A stretch of 64,000 bases of DNA from Altererythrobacter ishigakiensis (GCF_001663155.1 NZ_CP015963.1:1450001-1514000); one strand, 5' to 3'. Counted from the first letter of the stretch, positions 9,911 to 19,388 are shown. Numbers and translations are program-made. The notes: generated by a model from the sequence alone, not told the origin.

Positions 9911-11344
9911 CTAGGTAGAGGTAGGGATAAGCTTGCCAGGGTTGAGTATCCCTTGCGGGTCAAGCGCTTGTTTGACCGACTTCATCATCGATAGCGTAAC
10001 AGGGTCACCAAGCCTTTGAAGTTCATCACGTTTGACTTGACCAATGCCGTGTTCAGCACTGATCGAGCCACCCCAGTCTGTGACCATTTCATAAATCAGG
10101 GCGCTGATCTTCTTGCCATGCGTGTTTTCCCATTCACCAGCCGTCGCTCCCTTCGGCGCGAGAACATGGAAATGTACATTGCCGTCGCCCAAATGTCCGA
10201 AGGCGAGACCTTTTGTACCGGGAAATTGTGATTCCACATGTGGGATTGCTGCTTCGACGAAATCGGGCATCCGCTCAACCGGTACGGAGATGTCATGCTG
10301 CATTGCGGGGCCCAGCGCGCGTTCAGCAGGCGCTATCTCGTCTCGCAGCGTCCAGAAATCCTCTGCCTGCGTCTCATTGGCAGCGATAACTGCATCGTGC
10401 AGCAAATCATGCTTGATCGCGTCAGCAAGGTTCGTTTCGGCGGCGTCACGTAACTGTTGGGCACCATCTACTGTTGAGACCAATTCGATCAGCGCATTCC
10501 ATGGGTAGCGTGTCGCGAGTGGGGCGCGAGCACCTGGCAAATGTGCAAGGACGCTGTCCAGACAATGATCCGGAACAACCTCGAAGCCTTCCAGTTCTTC
10601 TGGCATTTTGGCCTCGAAATGCAGCAGCAGTTGTCGCGCTTGCTGGATACTTTCCAGACCCGCCCAGATGACTACGCGATCGCCGATTTCGGGCAACAGG
10701 CGCAGGTTTGCTGCTGTTACGATCCCCAGTGTGCCTTCGGAGCCGATCAGCAGTTGTTTCAGGTCAAATCCGCGATTGTCTTTTTTCAGTGCGGTCAGTC
10801 CATCAAAGATTTCACCATTCGCCAAAACCGCTTCAATGCCAAGTACCTGTGCTCGCATGGTTCCGTGGCGCAACACTTGTGTGCCGCCGGCATTGGTCGA
10901 CACCAGCCCGCCTACAGTCGCTGACCCTTTGCCACCAAGGGTGAGGGGAAAGCGCAGGCGCTCCTTCGCGGCCAAATCGTGCAAATTCTGGAGAATGACA
11001 CCCGCTTCGCAGATGATCTGCCGCGCGCTGGTGTCGAAGGAACGGACGTTTTCCATTCTGCGCAGCGATAAGAGCACTGAATGCCCGCTTTCGTCTGGCG
11101 TAGCGCCGCCAACCATCCCGCTATTGCCGCCTTGTGGAACGATAGGGATCTCGTGTTCACAACATAACTTCACAAATTCAGAAACAAGCTGCGTGGAACT
11201 GGGTGAAGCAATCCCGATGGTCTTGCCATGAAAACGCCTCCGCCAGTCAGTCAACCATGGCTCAAGCAGATCGGGATCGCGGGTAAAGCCACGCTCCCCA
11301 AGCAGTGCCTCGGCGCGCGCTACGAATGCTGAAATATCGGTCAT
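9911..11344 (-). CDS. FAD-linked 2-hydroxyacid dehydrogenase (D2HGDH/GlcD/D-lactate dehydrogenase type)
   Basis: A VAO-fold flavoprotein of about 477 residues that probably oxidises a D-2-hydroxyacid such as D-2-hydroxyglutarate or D-lactate. The FAD-binding region has PQGGNSGMVGGATP and GSATVGGLVSTNAGG. The motif GSEGTLGIVT follows, and the C-terminal FAD-oxidase domain has GHLGDGNVHFH and EHGIGQVKR, including the metal- and substrate-binding histidines. ATG 11344 is preferred; an in-frame ATG lies 6 codons upstream at 11362, and neither has a clear ribosome site. The gene stands alone, ending in a terminator, so the exact substrate cannot be chosen. Confidence 0.9.
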   Translation of the reverse strand: MTDISAFVARAEALLGERGFTRDPDLLEPWLTDWRRRFHGKTIGIASPSSTQLVSEFVKLCCEHEIPIVPQGGNSGMVGGATPDESGHSVLLSLRRMENVRSFDTSARQIICEAGVILQNLHDLAAKERLRFPLTLGGKGSATVGGLVSTNAGGTQVLRHGTMRAQVLGIEAVLANGEIFDGLTALKKDNRGFDLKQLLIGSEGTLGIVTAANLRLLPEIGDRVVIWAGLESIQQARQLLLHFEAKMPEELEGFEVVPDHCLDSVLAHLPGARAPLATRYPWNALIELVSTVDGAQQLRDAAETNLADAIKHDLLHDAVIAANETQAEDFWTLRDEIAPAERALGPAMQHDISVPVERMPDFVEAAIPHVESQFPGTKGLAFGHLGDGNVHFHVLAPKGATAGEWENTHGKKISALIYEMVTDWGGSISAEHGIGQVKRDELQRLGDPVTLSMMKSVKQALDPQGILNPGKLIPTST

Positions 11345-11509
11345 GGCGCGCCATTGCCACACTGGGTCGGTTCATTCCAGCACTTGCTGGTGGTTTGCTT
11401 TTCCCGAAATTCGCATTAAGCCACTATTCAACCCGCGCAGGTATAAGCACCGGTATGAGTTGGACAGGGGTCAGGATAACGGCGCTGGTCGCCCGATATT
11501 AAAGCCATC

Positions 11510-12085
11510 ATGCAAAGCATGCTCGCCTATCTCGCGCCCCTTGCGCTTCTGCTGCCGCTTGGCACGTCGGGTGACTTTGCCTTTGGTAGCGATCGTGGTG
11601 AGGCAAATCTTGATCCGCGCCAAGTCGAGCTGATGAGCGGGCCATCTAGCAAGATCCCTCGGACTTCCAGCTCTCATACCGTTTTGCCACCTGATGTTTC
11701 TTATCAAGTGCGGATTGAGGGGCGTGTTACTGTGCGCATCGTACCGCGCAGCCGTGCTCCACGCCAAAATCTGATGGCGGGCATTGAGGAAACGCGCGAT
11801 CCTGTCCGGTATGAAGAAGGTAACAATGCAGAATGTGTGTCGATCAACGACATCGCCGGTGTTCAGACAGGCAGCGGTAACCGCCTTGTGCTTTACCTTC
11901 GTGATCAAAGCATGATCAGCGCACGCCTGGAAAAGAGCTGCCGTGCCCGAGATTTCTATTCGGGTTTTTACGTTGAGCGTCAGGAAGACGGCAACATTTG
12001 CATCAACCGCGACAAGCTACTGTCGCGCGCTGGAGCAAAGTGCGAAGTTAGTCGTATGCGTGAATTGATCCCCGCCACCAGCTGA
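11510..12085 (+). CDS. Putative exported protein of unknown function
   Basis: Not recognised. The 191-residue protein starts with a short hydrophobic stretch (LAYLAPLALLLPLG) that could serve as a signal peptide, followed by a Pro/Ser-rich linker. The middle contains a strand-rich region (YQVRIEGRVTVRIVPR) and the C-terminal half has four cysteines (NAECVS, EKSCRA, GNICIN, AKCEVS) that could form two disulfides in the periplasm. Its codon use looks like its neighbours. It sits between the oxidoreductase (divergent) and the DEAD-box gene. Four evenly spread cysteines plus a signal-like start support a real secreted protein rather than a random frame. Confidence 0.7.
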   Translation: MQSMLAYLAPLALLLPLGTSGDFAFGSDRGEANLDPRQVELMSGPSSKIPRTSSSHTVLPPDVSYQVRIEGRVTVRIVPRSRAPRQNLMAGIEETRDPVRYEEGNNAECVSINDIAGVQTGSGNRLVLYLRDQSMISARLEKSCRARDFYSGFYVERQEDGNICINRDKLLSRAGAKCEVSRMRELIPATS

Positions 12086-12137
12086 TCGGGCGGAATTCTT
12101 GACTTTTTGAGGCTTTTCGGCGAAGGGCGCGACGTTC

Positions 12138-12157
12138 GTTACGAGCGTATTCGTAAC
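12138..12157. promoter_or_regulatory. Perfect inverted repeat upstream of the DEAD-box helicase gene
   Basis: GTTACGA (12138-12144), a 6-nt spacer and TCGTAAC (12151-12157) make a perfect palindrome 53 nt before the helicase start. It could be an operator or a small hairpin in the 5' untranslated region. No T run follows, so it is not an intrinsic terminator for the preceding gene. Confidence 0.45.
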
Positions 12158-12209
12158 TGCATCAAACTTGCGAAGTTCTTCTTCGCTCAATCCGGAAAAC
12201 CGATACCAT

Positions 12210-13583
12210 ATGTCATTTGCCGATCTCGGCCTTTCACCTGAATTGCTAAAGGCGGTTGAGTCCGCTGGATATACCAAGCCGACCGATATTCAGGCGGAGG
12301 CGATACCCGCTGTCCTGATGATGAAGGACCTTATCGGGATTGCGCAGACTGGCACCGGTAAGACGGCAAGTTTTGTGTTGCCGATGATCGACGTAATGGC
12401 GGCTGGTCGAAGGCGTGCTCTTATGCCGCGCTCGTTGATCCTTGAGCCCACGCGCGAGCTGGCTGCGCAAGTTGCCGAGAACTTCGAGAAATACGGCAAG
12501 AACCATGACCTGACCATGGCGCTGCTGATTGGCGGCGTACAGATGGGTGACCAGCTGAAGGCGCTTGACGAAGGCGTCGACGTCCTAATCGCCACTCCCG
12601 GCCGACTTATGGACTTGTTTGAGCGGGGCAAAATCCTGCTCAATGGCTGTGAGTTGCTCGTGATCGACGAAGCTGACCGGATGCTCGACATGGGTTTTAT
12701 CCCGGACATCGAATTCATCTGTTCGAAACTGCCGGACACCCGCCAGACAATGCTTTTCTCGGCTACTATGCCGCCGCCGATCGAGAAGCTGGCAGAGAAG
12801 TTTCTGAATAATCCCAAGCGGATAGAAGTGAGCCGTGCGGCAAGCACGAACAAAGACATCACGGCTTTCAAGATCCCGGTGGAGACGCGGCAAAAGCGTG
12901 AAACATTACGCTGGCTCCTGCGCCACGATCTGGTTGAGACGGCGATCATATTCGCCAACAAGAAGACGACGGTGCGTGAGCTTAACAAGAGCCTGCAGCG
13001 ACACGGCTTTGCCAGCGGAGAGATCCACGGCGATATGGATCAGAATTCGCGCCTTAGGGAACTTGAGCGCTTCAAGAGTGGCGATATGAACATCTTGGTC
13101 GCCTCTGACGTGGCTGCACGCGGGCTCGACATCAAGGGCGTCAGCCATGTCTTCAACTTTGATACGCCCTGGCATCCTGATGACTATGTTCACAGGATTG
13201 GTCGAACCGGCCGGGCAGGGGCGAAGGGCCGGGCATTCACCTTCGTGGCCAAAGAGGACGCTGAAGCGATCGCCAACGTCGAGAAGCTGACCGGCAGCAA
13301 GATTGCCGTATTCGGCAAGAAGGATGTGCGCGTTGAGTTGGCTGAGCCAGAGGCAAAGAGTGGCAAGTCGCGCGACGAAAACAAATCGCGCGATGCCCGC
13401 AAAACTGCAGACCAGCAGTCTGAAGAAGCTCCGAAGAAGCCCCGGCGAGAGAGAAAGCCCAAGACCGAAAAGAAGCCGGAGAGAAAGACGTCTTCAAGTC
13501 GCCACAATGAAGAAAATGAACCGATCCCTGCTGGCGAATGGAATGGTCCCAAGCCCGGTTTCCTTGATTTTGGCGTGAGTTAG
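12210..13583 (+). CDS. DEAD-box ATP-dependent RNA helicase, RhlE-like
   Basis: Unwinds RNA structures, probably in ribosome assembly or mRNA decay. All core motifs are present in order: the Q motif GYTKPTDIQ, Walker A AQTGTGKT, PTRELAAQ, TPGRL, DEAD in VIDEADRM, SAT, ARGLDIKGV and HRIGRTGRAG. The core is followed by a tail of about 100 residues rich in Lys, Arg, Glu and Ser, expected to bind RNA non-specifically, as in RhlE-type helicases. The start ATG 12210 gives the family's usual MSFADLGLS beginning; the frame opens 14 codons earlier without support. A 7-bp-arm palindrome lies just upstream. Confidence 0.95.
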   Translation: MSFADLGLSPELLKAVESAGYTKPTDIQAEAIPAVLMMKDLIGIAQTGTGKTASFVLPMIDVMAAGRRRALMPRSLILEPTRELAAQVAENFEKYGKNHDLTMALLIGGVQMGDQLKALDEGVDVLIATPGRLMDLFERGKILLNGCELLVIDEADRMLDMGFIPDIEFICSKLPDTRQTMLFSATMPPPIEKLAEKFLNNPKRIEVSRAASTNKDITAFKIPVETRQKRETLRWLLRHDLVETAIIFANKKTTVRELNKSLQRHGFASGEIHGDMDQNSRLRELERFKSGDMNILVASDVAARGLDIKGVSHVFNFDTPWHPDDYVHRIGRTGRAGAKGRAFTFVAKEDAEAIANVEKLTGSKIAVFGKKDVRVELAEPEAKSGKSRDENKSRDARKTADQQSEEAPKKPRRERKPKTEKKPERKTSSSRHNEENEPIPAGEWNGPKPGFLDFGVS

Positions 13584-13638
13584 TTAATCGGCTTGTCGCC
13601 AAAGCTTGACTGGCCTACCGTGCTACGGGGGGCAGCAA

Positions 13639-14463
13639 TTGAGCGTTCTTCTCGATAATCTTTCCTATTTTGCCAAGTATATCTGGCCCATCGCCGCGTG
13701 TTTCACGCTGCTCGCGATTGTTACCAAGCGGGAGCGTATTCTAGACGCGGTCTTGCGCGTTCGTCGCGAGTTCACGACCAATGTCGGATTGGCGTTGGTG
13801 AATACGGTCCTGCTTGCACAGTTCTTCGCGTTTTCCAGCAATACGGTTCATGGCTGGCTGGGCACCCACGCGGCTTTGGTTGAATTCTGGAGCGGCACGA
13901 ACAATCTATGGAGCTTGATTGTAGCATTGGCTGCGCTGGAATTTGCAGGCTACTGGCGTCACAGGTTGGAGCATACGCGGTGGTTCTGGCCTATTCATGC
14001 CACCCATCATTCCGACGAAAAAATGCATTGGATGACACTGCTGAGGAAACATCCACTTGGGCATATGCTTAGTGCTATTCTGGATGGCATATTCGCGATA
14101 CTTTTGGGCTTGCCAGTCGACATTGTAGTATTGGCTAGTGTATTGCGAACATGGTGGGGCTTCTTCACGCATGCTGACGTGCCATGGACCTTGGGAATCG
14201 TGGGCGAGTTCATGATTTCTCCTGCGGCTCACCGTTTGCATCACATCCGCGACGAAGAATTGATGGGGAGCAATTACAGCAACACGTTTACTTTTTGGGA
14301 CCGCGTGTTCGGGACCTACGTCGATCCTAGGCCCTATCTCAATTGCGAGACGGGGATAAACGAAGGAACACGTGGTTTTCTTGGCGAGCTTTTGCGGCCG
14401 TTTGAACGTCGATATTGGGGCCGCGCTCAGCAATCGTCGCTGACTGAGAATGAAGCGATTTAA
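13639..14463 (+). CDS. Sterol desaturase / fatty acid hydroxylase family membrane protein
   Basis: A di-iron membrane oxygenase with the three histidine motifs of the superfamily: HRLEH, HATHH and HRLHH, plus a conserved HPLGH. Three to four hydrophobic segments precede and separate them. The substrate may be a lipid, a carotenoid or a sterol-like compound; sphingomonads hydroxylate both carotenoids and sphingolipids, but no such pathway gene is adjacent. The start is taken as TTG 13639 because a run of six G (13627-13632) lies 6 nt upstream; an earlier TTG at 13606 has no such site. The stop overlaps that of the convergent helicase gene by 4 bp. Confidence 0.87.
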   Translation: MSVLLDNLSYFAKYIWPIAACFTLLAIVTKRERILDAVLRVRREFTTNVGLALVNTVLLAQFFAFSSNTVHGWLGTHAALVEFWSGTNNLWSLIVALAALEFAGYWRHRLEHTRWFWPIHATHHSDEKMHWMTLLRKHPLGHMLSAILDGIFAILLGLPVDIVVLASVLRTWWGFFTHADVPWTLGIVGEFMISPAAHRLHHIRDEELMGSNYSNTFTFWDRVFGTYVDPRPYLNCETGINEGTRGFLGELLRPFERRYWGRAQQSSLTENEAI

Positions 14464-16769
14464 TCCGCCAAATTCACGAAGCTGTCGATCACGCGTTTCG
14501 TACCCGAATGCTCGAAATTGATCTCCAGCTTGTTGCCTTCCTGATCCACAACGGTGCCATATCCGAATTTCTCATGGAAGACGCGCTGCCCGATGGCGAT
14601 ATCGCTGCGTGGCTTTGCAGCGAAGCTGGCCGCAGAGCGCATATTCTCCCGAACGCGGATTTGTTTGGTCTGAAAGCCAGTGGAAAGCGCACGTTGCCAT
14701 CCCGGGCCGCGCTGCGAAGAGCGCTCTGGCCGATCTTGTGCGACATGGGCGAACGGGTCTTCGCTCTCAGACCAGTTTGCCTGCCACAACGATGCACCGC
14801 CTGTCAGCGTGTTTTCCTGATCGATATGTTCTTCAGGCAGTTCCTCGATGAAGCGGCTGGGAATACTGCTGGTCCATTGACCATAGATCCGACGGTTTGC
14901 CGCATGCAGGATCGTACAGTGGCGCCGGGCACGGGTGATCCCGACATAGGCCAGGCGGCGTTCCTCCTCGAGGCTCGCCAATCCCCCTTCATCGAGTGAT
15001 CGCTGTGAGGGGAAAACGCCCTCTTCCCAACCGGGCAAGAAGACGTGGTCGAATTCGAGGCCCTTCGCACCGTGCATCGTCATGATGGTGACTTTCTCGC
15101 CATCGTCAGCTGCATCATTGTCCATGACAAGCGAAACATGCTCAAGGAAATCGCCGAGAGTTTCGTACTCTTCCATAGCACGTGCGAGTTCGGACAAGTT
15201 CTCGATCCGCCCCTTGGACTCCGCCGTGTTCTCGTTCTCGAGCATGGCTAGGTAGCCTGTGTCATCGAGCACAAAGCGCAACAGATCGGCTGGCGTGACT
15301 TGCTCTGCCTGTTCGCGCCAATGAAGGAATTGTCCCAATAGCGCCGCGATTGTTCCAGCGGCACGTTTTGGCAGCTCGTCGCTGTCGGCCAATTGGAGCG
15401 ATGCAGCAGCAAGCGGCAGGCCAGTTCGCCGCGCGTGCTGGTGCATCTTTTCCAGTGTCTTCGCGCCAAGCCCACGTTTGGGCTGGTTATAGATCCGTTC
15501 AAACGCCAGATCGTCCTGAGGTTGCGCTATGACCCGCAAGTAGGCCAGCGCATCGCGGACCTCAGCACGTTCGTAAAAACGAAAGCCGCCGATGATCCGG
15601 TAGTTTATTCCAATCTGGATGAAGCGGTCTTCGAATTCGCGCGTCTGGTACTGAGCACGAACAAGGATTGCTACACGGTCAAGCGGCGCGCCTTCACGCT
15701 CAAGGCGCTCGATTTCTTCGCCGACGCGGCGCGCTTCCTCAGGTGCATCCCACACCCCGATGACACGAACCTGATCGCCGCCATTGGTCTCAGTCCATAG
15801 GGTTTTGTCATGGCGCTCGGAATTTGATCGGATCAAACCTGATGCCGCCCCCAAAATGTGGGGTGTCGAGCGATAGTTTTGTTCAAGCTTGACTACCTTG
15901 GCGCCCGGGAAATCCTTTTCGAACTTCAGGATATTGGCGACTTCGGCGCCACGCCATGAATAGATCGACTGGTCATCATCGCCGACAACGCAGATGTTCT
16001 TATGCGCCTGTGCCAGCAGACGCAGCCAAAGATACTGGACTGCGTTGGTATCCTGATACTCGTCGACCAGAATATACTTGAAGCGCTGCTGGTAGTCTTC
16101 CAGCACCTCTCGGTGGGTGCGAAAGATATACAGCATGTGCAGCATAAGGTCGCCGAAATCACATGCGTTCAAAGCTTTCAGCCGGTCTTGATAAAGCTGG
16201 TAGAATTGCTGCCCGCGACCGTTGGCGTAGCTTTCATTTTCCACCGCATCGAGATCACCGGGATTAAGGCCGCGGTTCTTCCAGCGGTCGATCAATCCGG
16301 CAAGTTGGCGCGCTGGCCAGCGTTTCTCATCCAGATCGTTCTGTTGGATCAGCTGCTTCAGCAAGCGCAATTGGTCATCTGTGTCGATGATTGTGTAATT
16401 GGGTTGCAGCCTGACCAGCTCCGCATGACGGCGCAGCATCTTGGCGCAAATCGAATGAAAGGTGCCAAGCCACGGCATGCCTTCAACTGCCTGCCCCAAG
16501 TGGCCGGCCACGCGCTCGCGCATTTCACGTGCAGCCTTGTTGGTAAAGGTTACACACAGGATCTGGCTGGGCCAGGCGCGGCGCGTCGCAACCAAGTGGG
16601 CCAACCGCGCAGTGAGCGCAGCAGTTTTGCCTGTGCCGGCACCTGCGAGCATCAATACCGGGCCTTCCGTAGTCAGCACGGCTTCGCGCTGCGGCGGATT
16701 TAATCGCGCGGCATAGGCTGGGACTTGCGGGCTATCCGAAGCCGTCGAGATGGGGCTGTGATCGGTCAT
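14460..16769 (-). CDS. uvrD: UvrD/PcrA-type superfamily 1 DNA helicase
   Basis: A 3'-5' helicase for nucleotide excision and mismatch repair, 769 residues. Visible motifs are LNPPQREAV (Q motif), GAGTGKTAAL (Walker A), FTNKAAREM (Ia), VDEYQDTN (II), GDDDQSIYSWRG (III), LEQNYRS (IV), MTMHGAKGLEFDHVF (V) and YVGITRARR (VI). The last 45 residues (RVFHEKFGYGTV to the end) form the small tudor-like domain found in PcrA/UvrD, which binds RNA polymerase. ATG 16769 is chosen; an extension to 16811 would nearly reach the rsmD stop. PcrA and UvrD cannot be separated by sequence alone in this group. Confidence 0.94.
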   Translation of the reverse strand: MTDHSPISTASDSPQVPAYAARLNPPQREAVLTTEGPVLMLAGAGTGKTAALTARLAHLVATRRAWPSQILCVTFTNKAAREMRERVAGHLGQAVEGMPWLGTFHSICAKMLRRHAELVRLQPNYTIIDTDDQLRLLKQLIQQNDLDEKRWPARQLAGLIDRWKNRGLNPGDLDAVENESYANGRGQQFYQLYQDRLKALNACDFGDLMLHMLYIFRTHREVLEDYQQRFKYILVDEYQDTNAVQYLWLRLLAQAHKNICVVGDDDQSIYSWRGAEVANILKFEKDFPGAKVVKLEQNYRSTPHILGAASGLIRSNSERHDKTLWTETNGGDQVRVIGVWDAPEEARRVGEEIERLEREGAPLDRVAILVRAQYQTREFEDRFIQIGINYRIIGGFRFYERAEVRDALAYLRVIAQPQDDLAFERIYNQPKRGLGAKTLEKMHQHARRTGLPLAAASLQLADSDELPKRAAGTIAALLGQFLHWREQAEQVTPADLLRFVLDDTGYLAMLENENTAESKGRIENLSELARAMEEYETLGDFLEHVSLVMDNDAADDGEKVTIMTMHGAKGLEFDHVFLPGWEEGVFPSQRSLDEGGLASLEEERRLAYVGITRARRHCTILHAANRRIYGQWTSSIPSRFIEELPEEHIDQENTLTGGASLWQANWSESEDPFAHVAQDRPERSSQRGPGWQRALSTGFQTKQIRVRENMRSAASFAAKPRSDIAIGQRVFHEKFGYGTVVDQEGNKLEINFEHSGTKRVIDSFVNLAD

Positions 16770-16814
16770 TTGCGAATGTGAACAGGTAGAGAACGATTGG
16801 CCTCGCGGCAAGCC

Positions 16815-17360
16815 TCACCGGGCCTTGGTCAACAGCGTCAGTCGGGCTTTGCCAACTTTGCGGTCTGCGACGATATCCAACCCGTCAACGTCGACTGACT
16901 CCTTTTCCGAAGTCTCTACCGCGACCCATGTTGCGTCGCCGATCCATCCAAGGCGTTGCATCCGGTCAAGCGCAACATTGGCCGCACCAGTTCGGTAGGG
17001 AGGGTCTAGAAAGATCATGTCCATCGGTTCACGTGCAGGTCTAAGCGACATGACCGAGCCATGCTGTACGTCGCTCCTGTCGCGAGCATCCAGCGCGACT
17101 ACATTGGCCTTTATCGCGTCTACAGCGGGCTTCTCCTGCTCTACAAACAGGCAATACGCCGCTCCGCGTGACAGGGCTTCCAGACCTAGCGCACCTGAAC
17201 CCGCGAACAGATCCGCTACGCGCAGCCCTTCAAAATCGCCTACGCGGCTGACAAGCATGTTGAACAATGTCTCACGCGTGCGGTCAGCGGTCGGCCGCGT
17301 TGCATCACCGCGCGGCGCGATCAGTTTCCGCCCGCGCCATTTACCCGCAACGATCCTCAT
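16815..17360 (-). CDS. rsmD: 16S rRNA (guanine(966)-N(2))-methyltransferase
   Basis: Methylates G966 of 16S rRNA using S-adenosylmethionine. The 181-residue protein has the expected start MRIVAGKWRGRKL, the SAM-binding FAGSGALGLEALSRG and the catalytic LDPPY motif for exocyclic-amine methylation. Its start overlaps the stop of the pseudouridine synthase gene by 4 bp, so the two rRNA-modifying enzymes are translationally coupled. The family is usually about 180-200 residues, so the gene is intact. Confidence 0.95.
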   Translation of the reverse strand: MRIVAGKWRGRKLIAPRGDATRPTADRTRETLFNMLVSRVGDFEGLRVADLFAGSGALGLEALSRGAAYCLFVEQEKPAVDAIKANVVALDARDRSDVQHGSVMSLRPAREPMDMIFLDPPYRTGAANVALDRMQRLGWIGDATWVAVETSEKESVDVDGLDIVADRKVGKARLTLLTKAR

Positions 17361-18136
17361 GACCTGAAACCGCGCCTCAGCTGGCTACGAAACTTGCCTA
17401 ACTCGTGCTTGCGGATCTCGCGTGCTCTGCCACGGGGCAATTCTTCCAGTTCAAACGGTCCATAGGCGGTCCGGATTAGTCGACTGACCTGAAGTCCCAG
17501 ATGTTCGAGTACCTTGCGCACTTCACGGTTTTTGCCTTCGGTGATGCTCACTTCAATCCATTGATTGCGGCCGGTACGCCGTTCCAGATTAGCATCGATC
17601 GGGCCGTAATGGACTCCGTCAATCGTGACCCCGTCTATAAGCTCTTCCAGCATCTCCTGCGTCACCTCGCCGAAGGTGCGGGCGCGGTAGACCCGCGGAA
17701 TACCTGACGCCGGAAGCTCCATCTGACGTTTGAGTTCGCCATCATTGGTGAGCAGCAACAATCCTTCGGTGTTGAGGTCCAAACGCCCGATTGGCATCAA
17801 TCTGGGCGTGTTTTTAGGCAGCGCATTTTGCAGTGCCGAGTAGATTGTTGGACGCCCCTTTGGGTCGCGCTCAGCCGTAATCAGACCAGTGGGCTTGTTG
17901 AATGCGAAGAGCCTGGTCGGCTCAGGCGCAGCGACTGGTTTGCCATCGACTGTTACACCTTTGAGATCTGTTAAAAAGGTAGCAGGAGTCTCGACAGGCT
18001 TTCCATTGATCGCGATCCGCCCTTCAGCGATCATTCGCTCGATCTCACGACGGCTCGCGACGCCAGCGCGGGCCAGCAATTTTGCGATGCGATCGCCCTC
18101 GGGGCGATCAGCGGAGGGAGGTGGGGCCTTCGGCAT
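17357..18136 (-). CDS. rluB: 23S rRNA pseudouridine synthase, RsuA/RluB family
   Basis: Isomerises uridine to pseudouridine in large-subunit rRNA. Residues 15-60 are an S4 RNA-binding domain (LLARAGVASRREIERMI). Residues 75-240 are the RsuA-type catalytic domain with GRLDLNTEGLLLLTNDG, where the Asp is the catalytic residue, and the later EGKNREVRKVLEHLG. At 259 residues it lacks the long basic tail seen in some RluB proteins, so RluE or RsuA specificity is not fully excluded. It is coupled to rsmD by a 4-bp overlap. Confidence 0.85.
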   Translation of the reverse strand: MPKAPPPSADRPEGDRIAKLLARAGVASRREIERMIAEGRIAINGKPVETPATFLTDLKGVTVDGKPVAAPEPTRLFAFNKPTGLITAERDPKGRPTIYSALQNALPKNTPRLMPIGRLDLNTEGLLLLTNDGELKRQMELPASGIPRVYRARTFGEVTQEMLEELIDGVTIDGVHYGPIDANLERRTGRNQWIEVSITEGKNREVRKVLEHLGLQVSRLIRTAYGPFELEELPRGRAREIRKHELGKFRSQLRRGFRS

Positions 18137-18155
18137 AGCCCAGCCGGTTACGCGT

Positions 18156-19316
18156 TCAATTCACTTCGCGCAACGTCTCTTCGATGACTTCATGGAAACG
18201 GCGAATGCCACCTTCCAATGTGCCAAGGGTCAGTTCCGGAATCGCGCCCGTGGATAGGCCTTGCTGACCCAACTCGGCTGCGCGGAAATCCTCCGACGCA
18301 AATACACCTCCATCCAGCAGCGCCCAACTGCGCTCCCAGTGGTCACGCGCTTTGTCCGTGGCCGGGGCCTCCGGGATCAGCATGAAATCCTCGACCATCG
18401 TCAGGTCATGCCCTTGCGGCATCAACACCATGACATTGAGGTAATCGGGGCTGGGGATGATCACCGTCGCGGGCAACAGCTGGTAGGCATAGGTCACCAC
18501 TCTGCGCAGCGCCGCCATATCGGTCAGGTCGACGCCTTCCATATCCTCTAGTCGGCCAACCGCGCTGCGTTGATGCGGGCCGATCTGATCGCCTGACGTC
18601 ACGCCATCCTTGAAGAAGGGGCCGATGGTTTGCGAATGCAGTCTGGTCACATGGTAGCTCTCCAGGAACGCATCCATGATCAGCTTCCAATTGCCTTTGA
18701 CCGTATGAGTCTTGCGGCGGAACAGCAGATGATCAGCCATGCCGAACGTTGCCATATCCTCACCCAGTTCACGCGCATGCGTGAAGTCAGCGCCTTCGAC
18801 CGGTGCGAACCAGATCAGTCCGCCCGCTTCGCAGCTGGGCAGCTCGACCAGGCCCATGTCGCCCTTGTCCATTCCAGGAAAGGTTTCCGGGCGGGGTAGG
18901 GCGAGCAGCTTGCCGTCCAGCTTGTATGTCCAGGCGTGGTATGGGCACACCAGCCGCTTCGCGCATTGCACATCCTCGCCTTCGACCAGGCGTGTTCCGC
19001 GGTGGCGGCAGACATTCAGGAACACATGGGCCACGCCATCGGCATCGCGTGTAATCAGCAGCGGACGCCCCGTGGCATCATGCGGCAGCGCCATTCCTGC
19101 ATCGGGAAGCACCGCACTGGGGCAAAGCACCTGCGGCAGCCGTTCGAACAGCGCAGATTTCTCTCGCGTCCAGTGTGCGGGATCTGTGTAAACATTTGCC
19201 GGGACCTGGGTGATCCCGCTTGTTTCGCGTTGTTCGCCCCGCTCAATCGCGCGTGCCAACGCCAATTGTCCCTCCGTCGGGCGCAAAGGTGGTGATTTCG
19301 TATCAGCCTCGTTCAT
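18156..19316 (-). CDS. Rieske non-haem iron oxygenase, alpha-subunit type
   Basis: A 386-residue aromatic-ring-hydroxylating oxygenase-like protein. The Rieske [2Fe-2S] ligands are CRH and, 20 residues later, CPYH, in the order Cys-X-His...Cys-X2-His. The mononuclear iron site is formed by two His in DAFLESYHVTRLH, and the distal acidic ligand lies in the SEDFRAAELGQQGL segment. There is no beta-subunit, ferredoxin or reductase gene beside it, so electron donors must come from elsewhere and the substrate is unknown. ATG 19316 is preferred because AGGA lies 8 nt upstream; ATG 19343 is an alternative. The gene lies 19 bp upstream of rluB in the same direction. Confidence 0.88.
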   Translation of the reverse strand: MNEADTKSPPLRPTEGQLALARAIERGEQRETSGITQVPANVYTDPAHWTREKSALFERLPQVLCPSAVLPDAGMALPHDATGRPLLITRDADGVAHVFLNVCRHRGTRLVEGEDVQCAKRLVCPYHAWTYKLDGKLLALPRPETFPGMDKGDMGLVELPSCEAGGLIWFAPVEGADFTHARELGEDMATFGMADHLLFRRKTHTVKGNWKLIMDAFLESYHVTRLHSQTIGPFFKDGVTSGDQIGPHQRSAVGRLEDMEGVDLTDMAALRRVVTYAYQLLPATVIIPSPDYLNVMVLMPQGHDLTMVEDFMLIPEAPATDKARDHWERSWALLDGGVFASEDFRAAELGQQGLSTGAIPELTLGTLEGGIRRFHEVIEETLREVN

Positions 19317-19388
19317 AGGGGCGTTCCTATTCCTCTCATCCATGGGTAATGTCGCACAAGTTTGACGTTTCGGGAAGGACGCTAGGGA

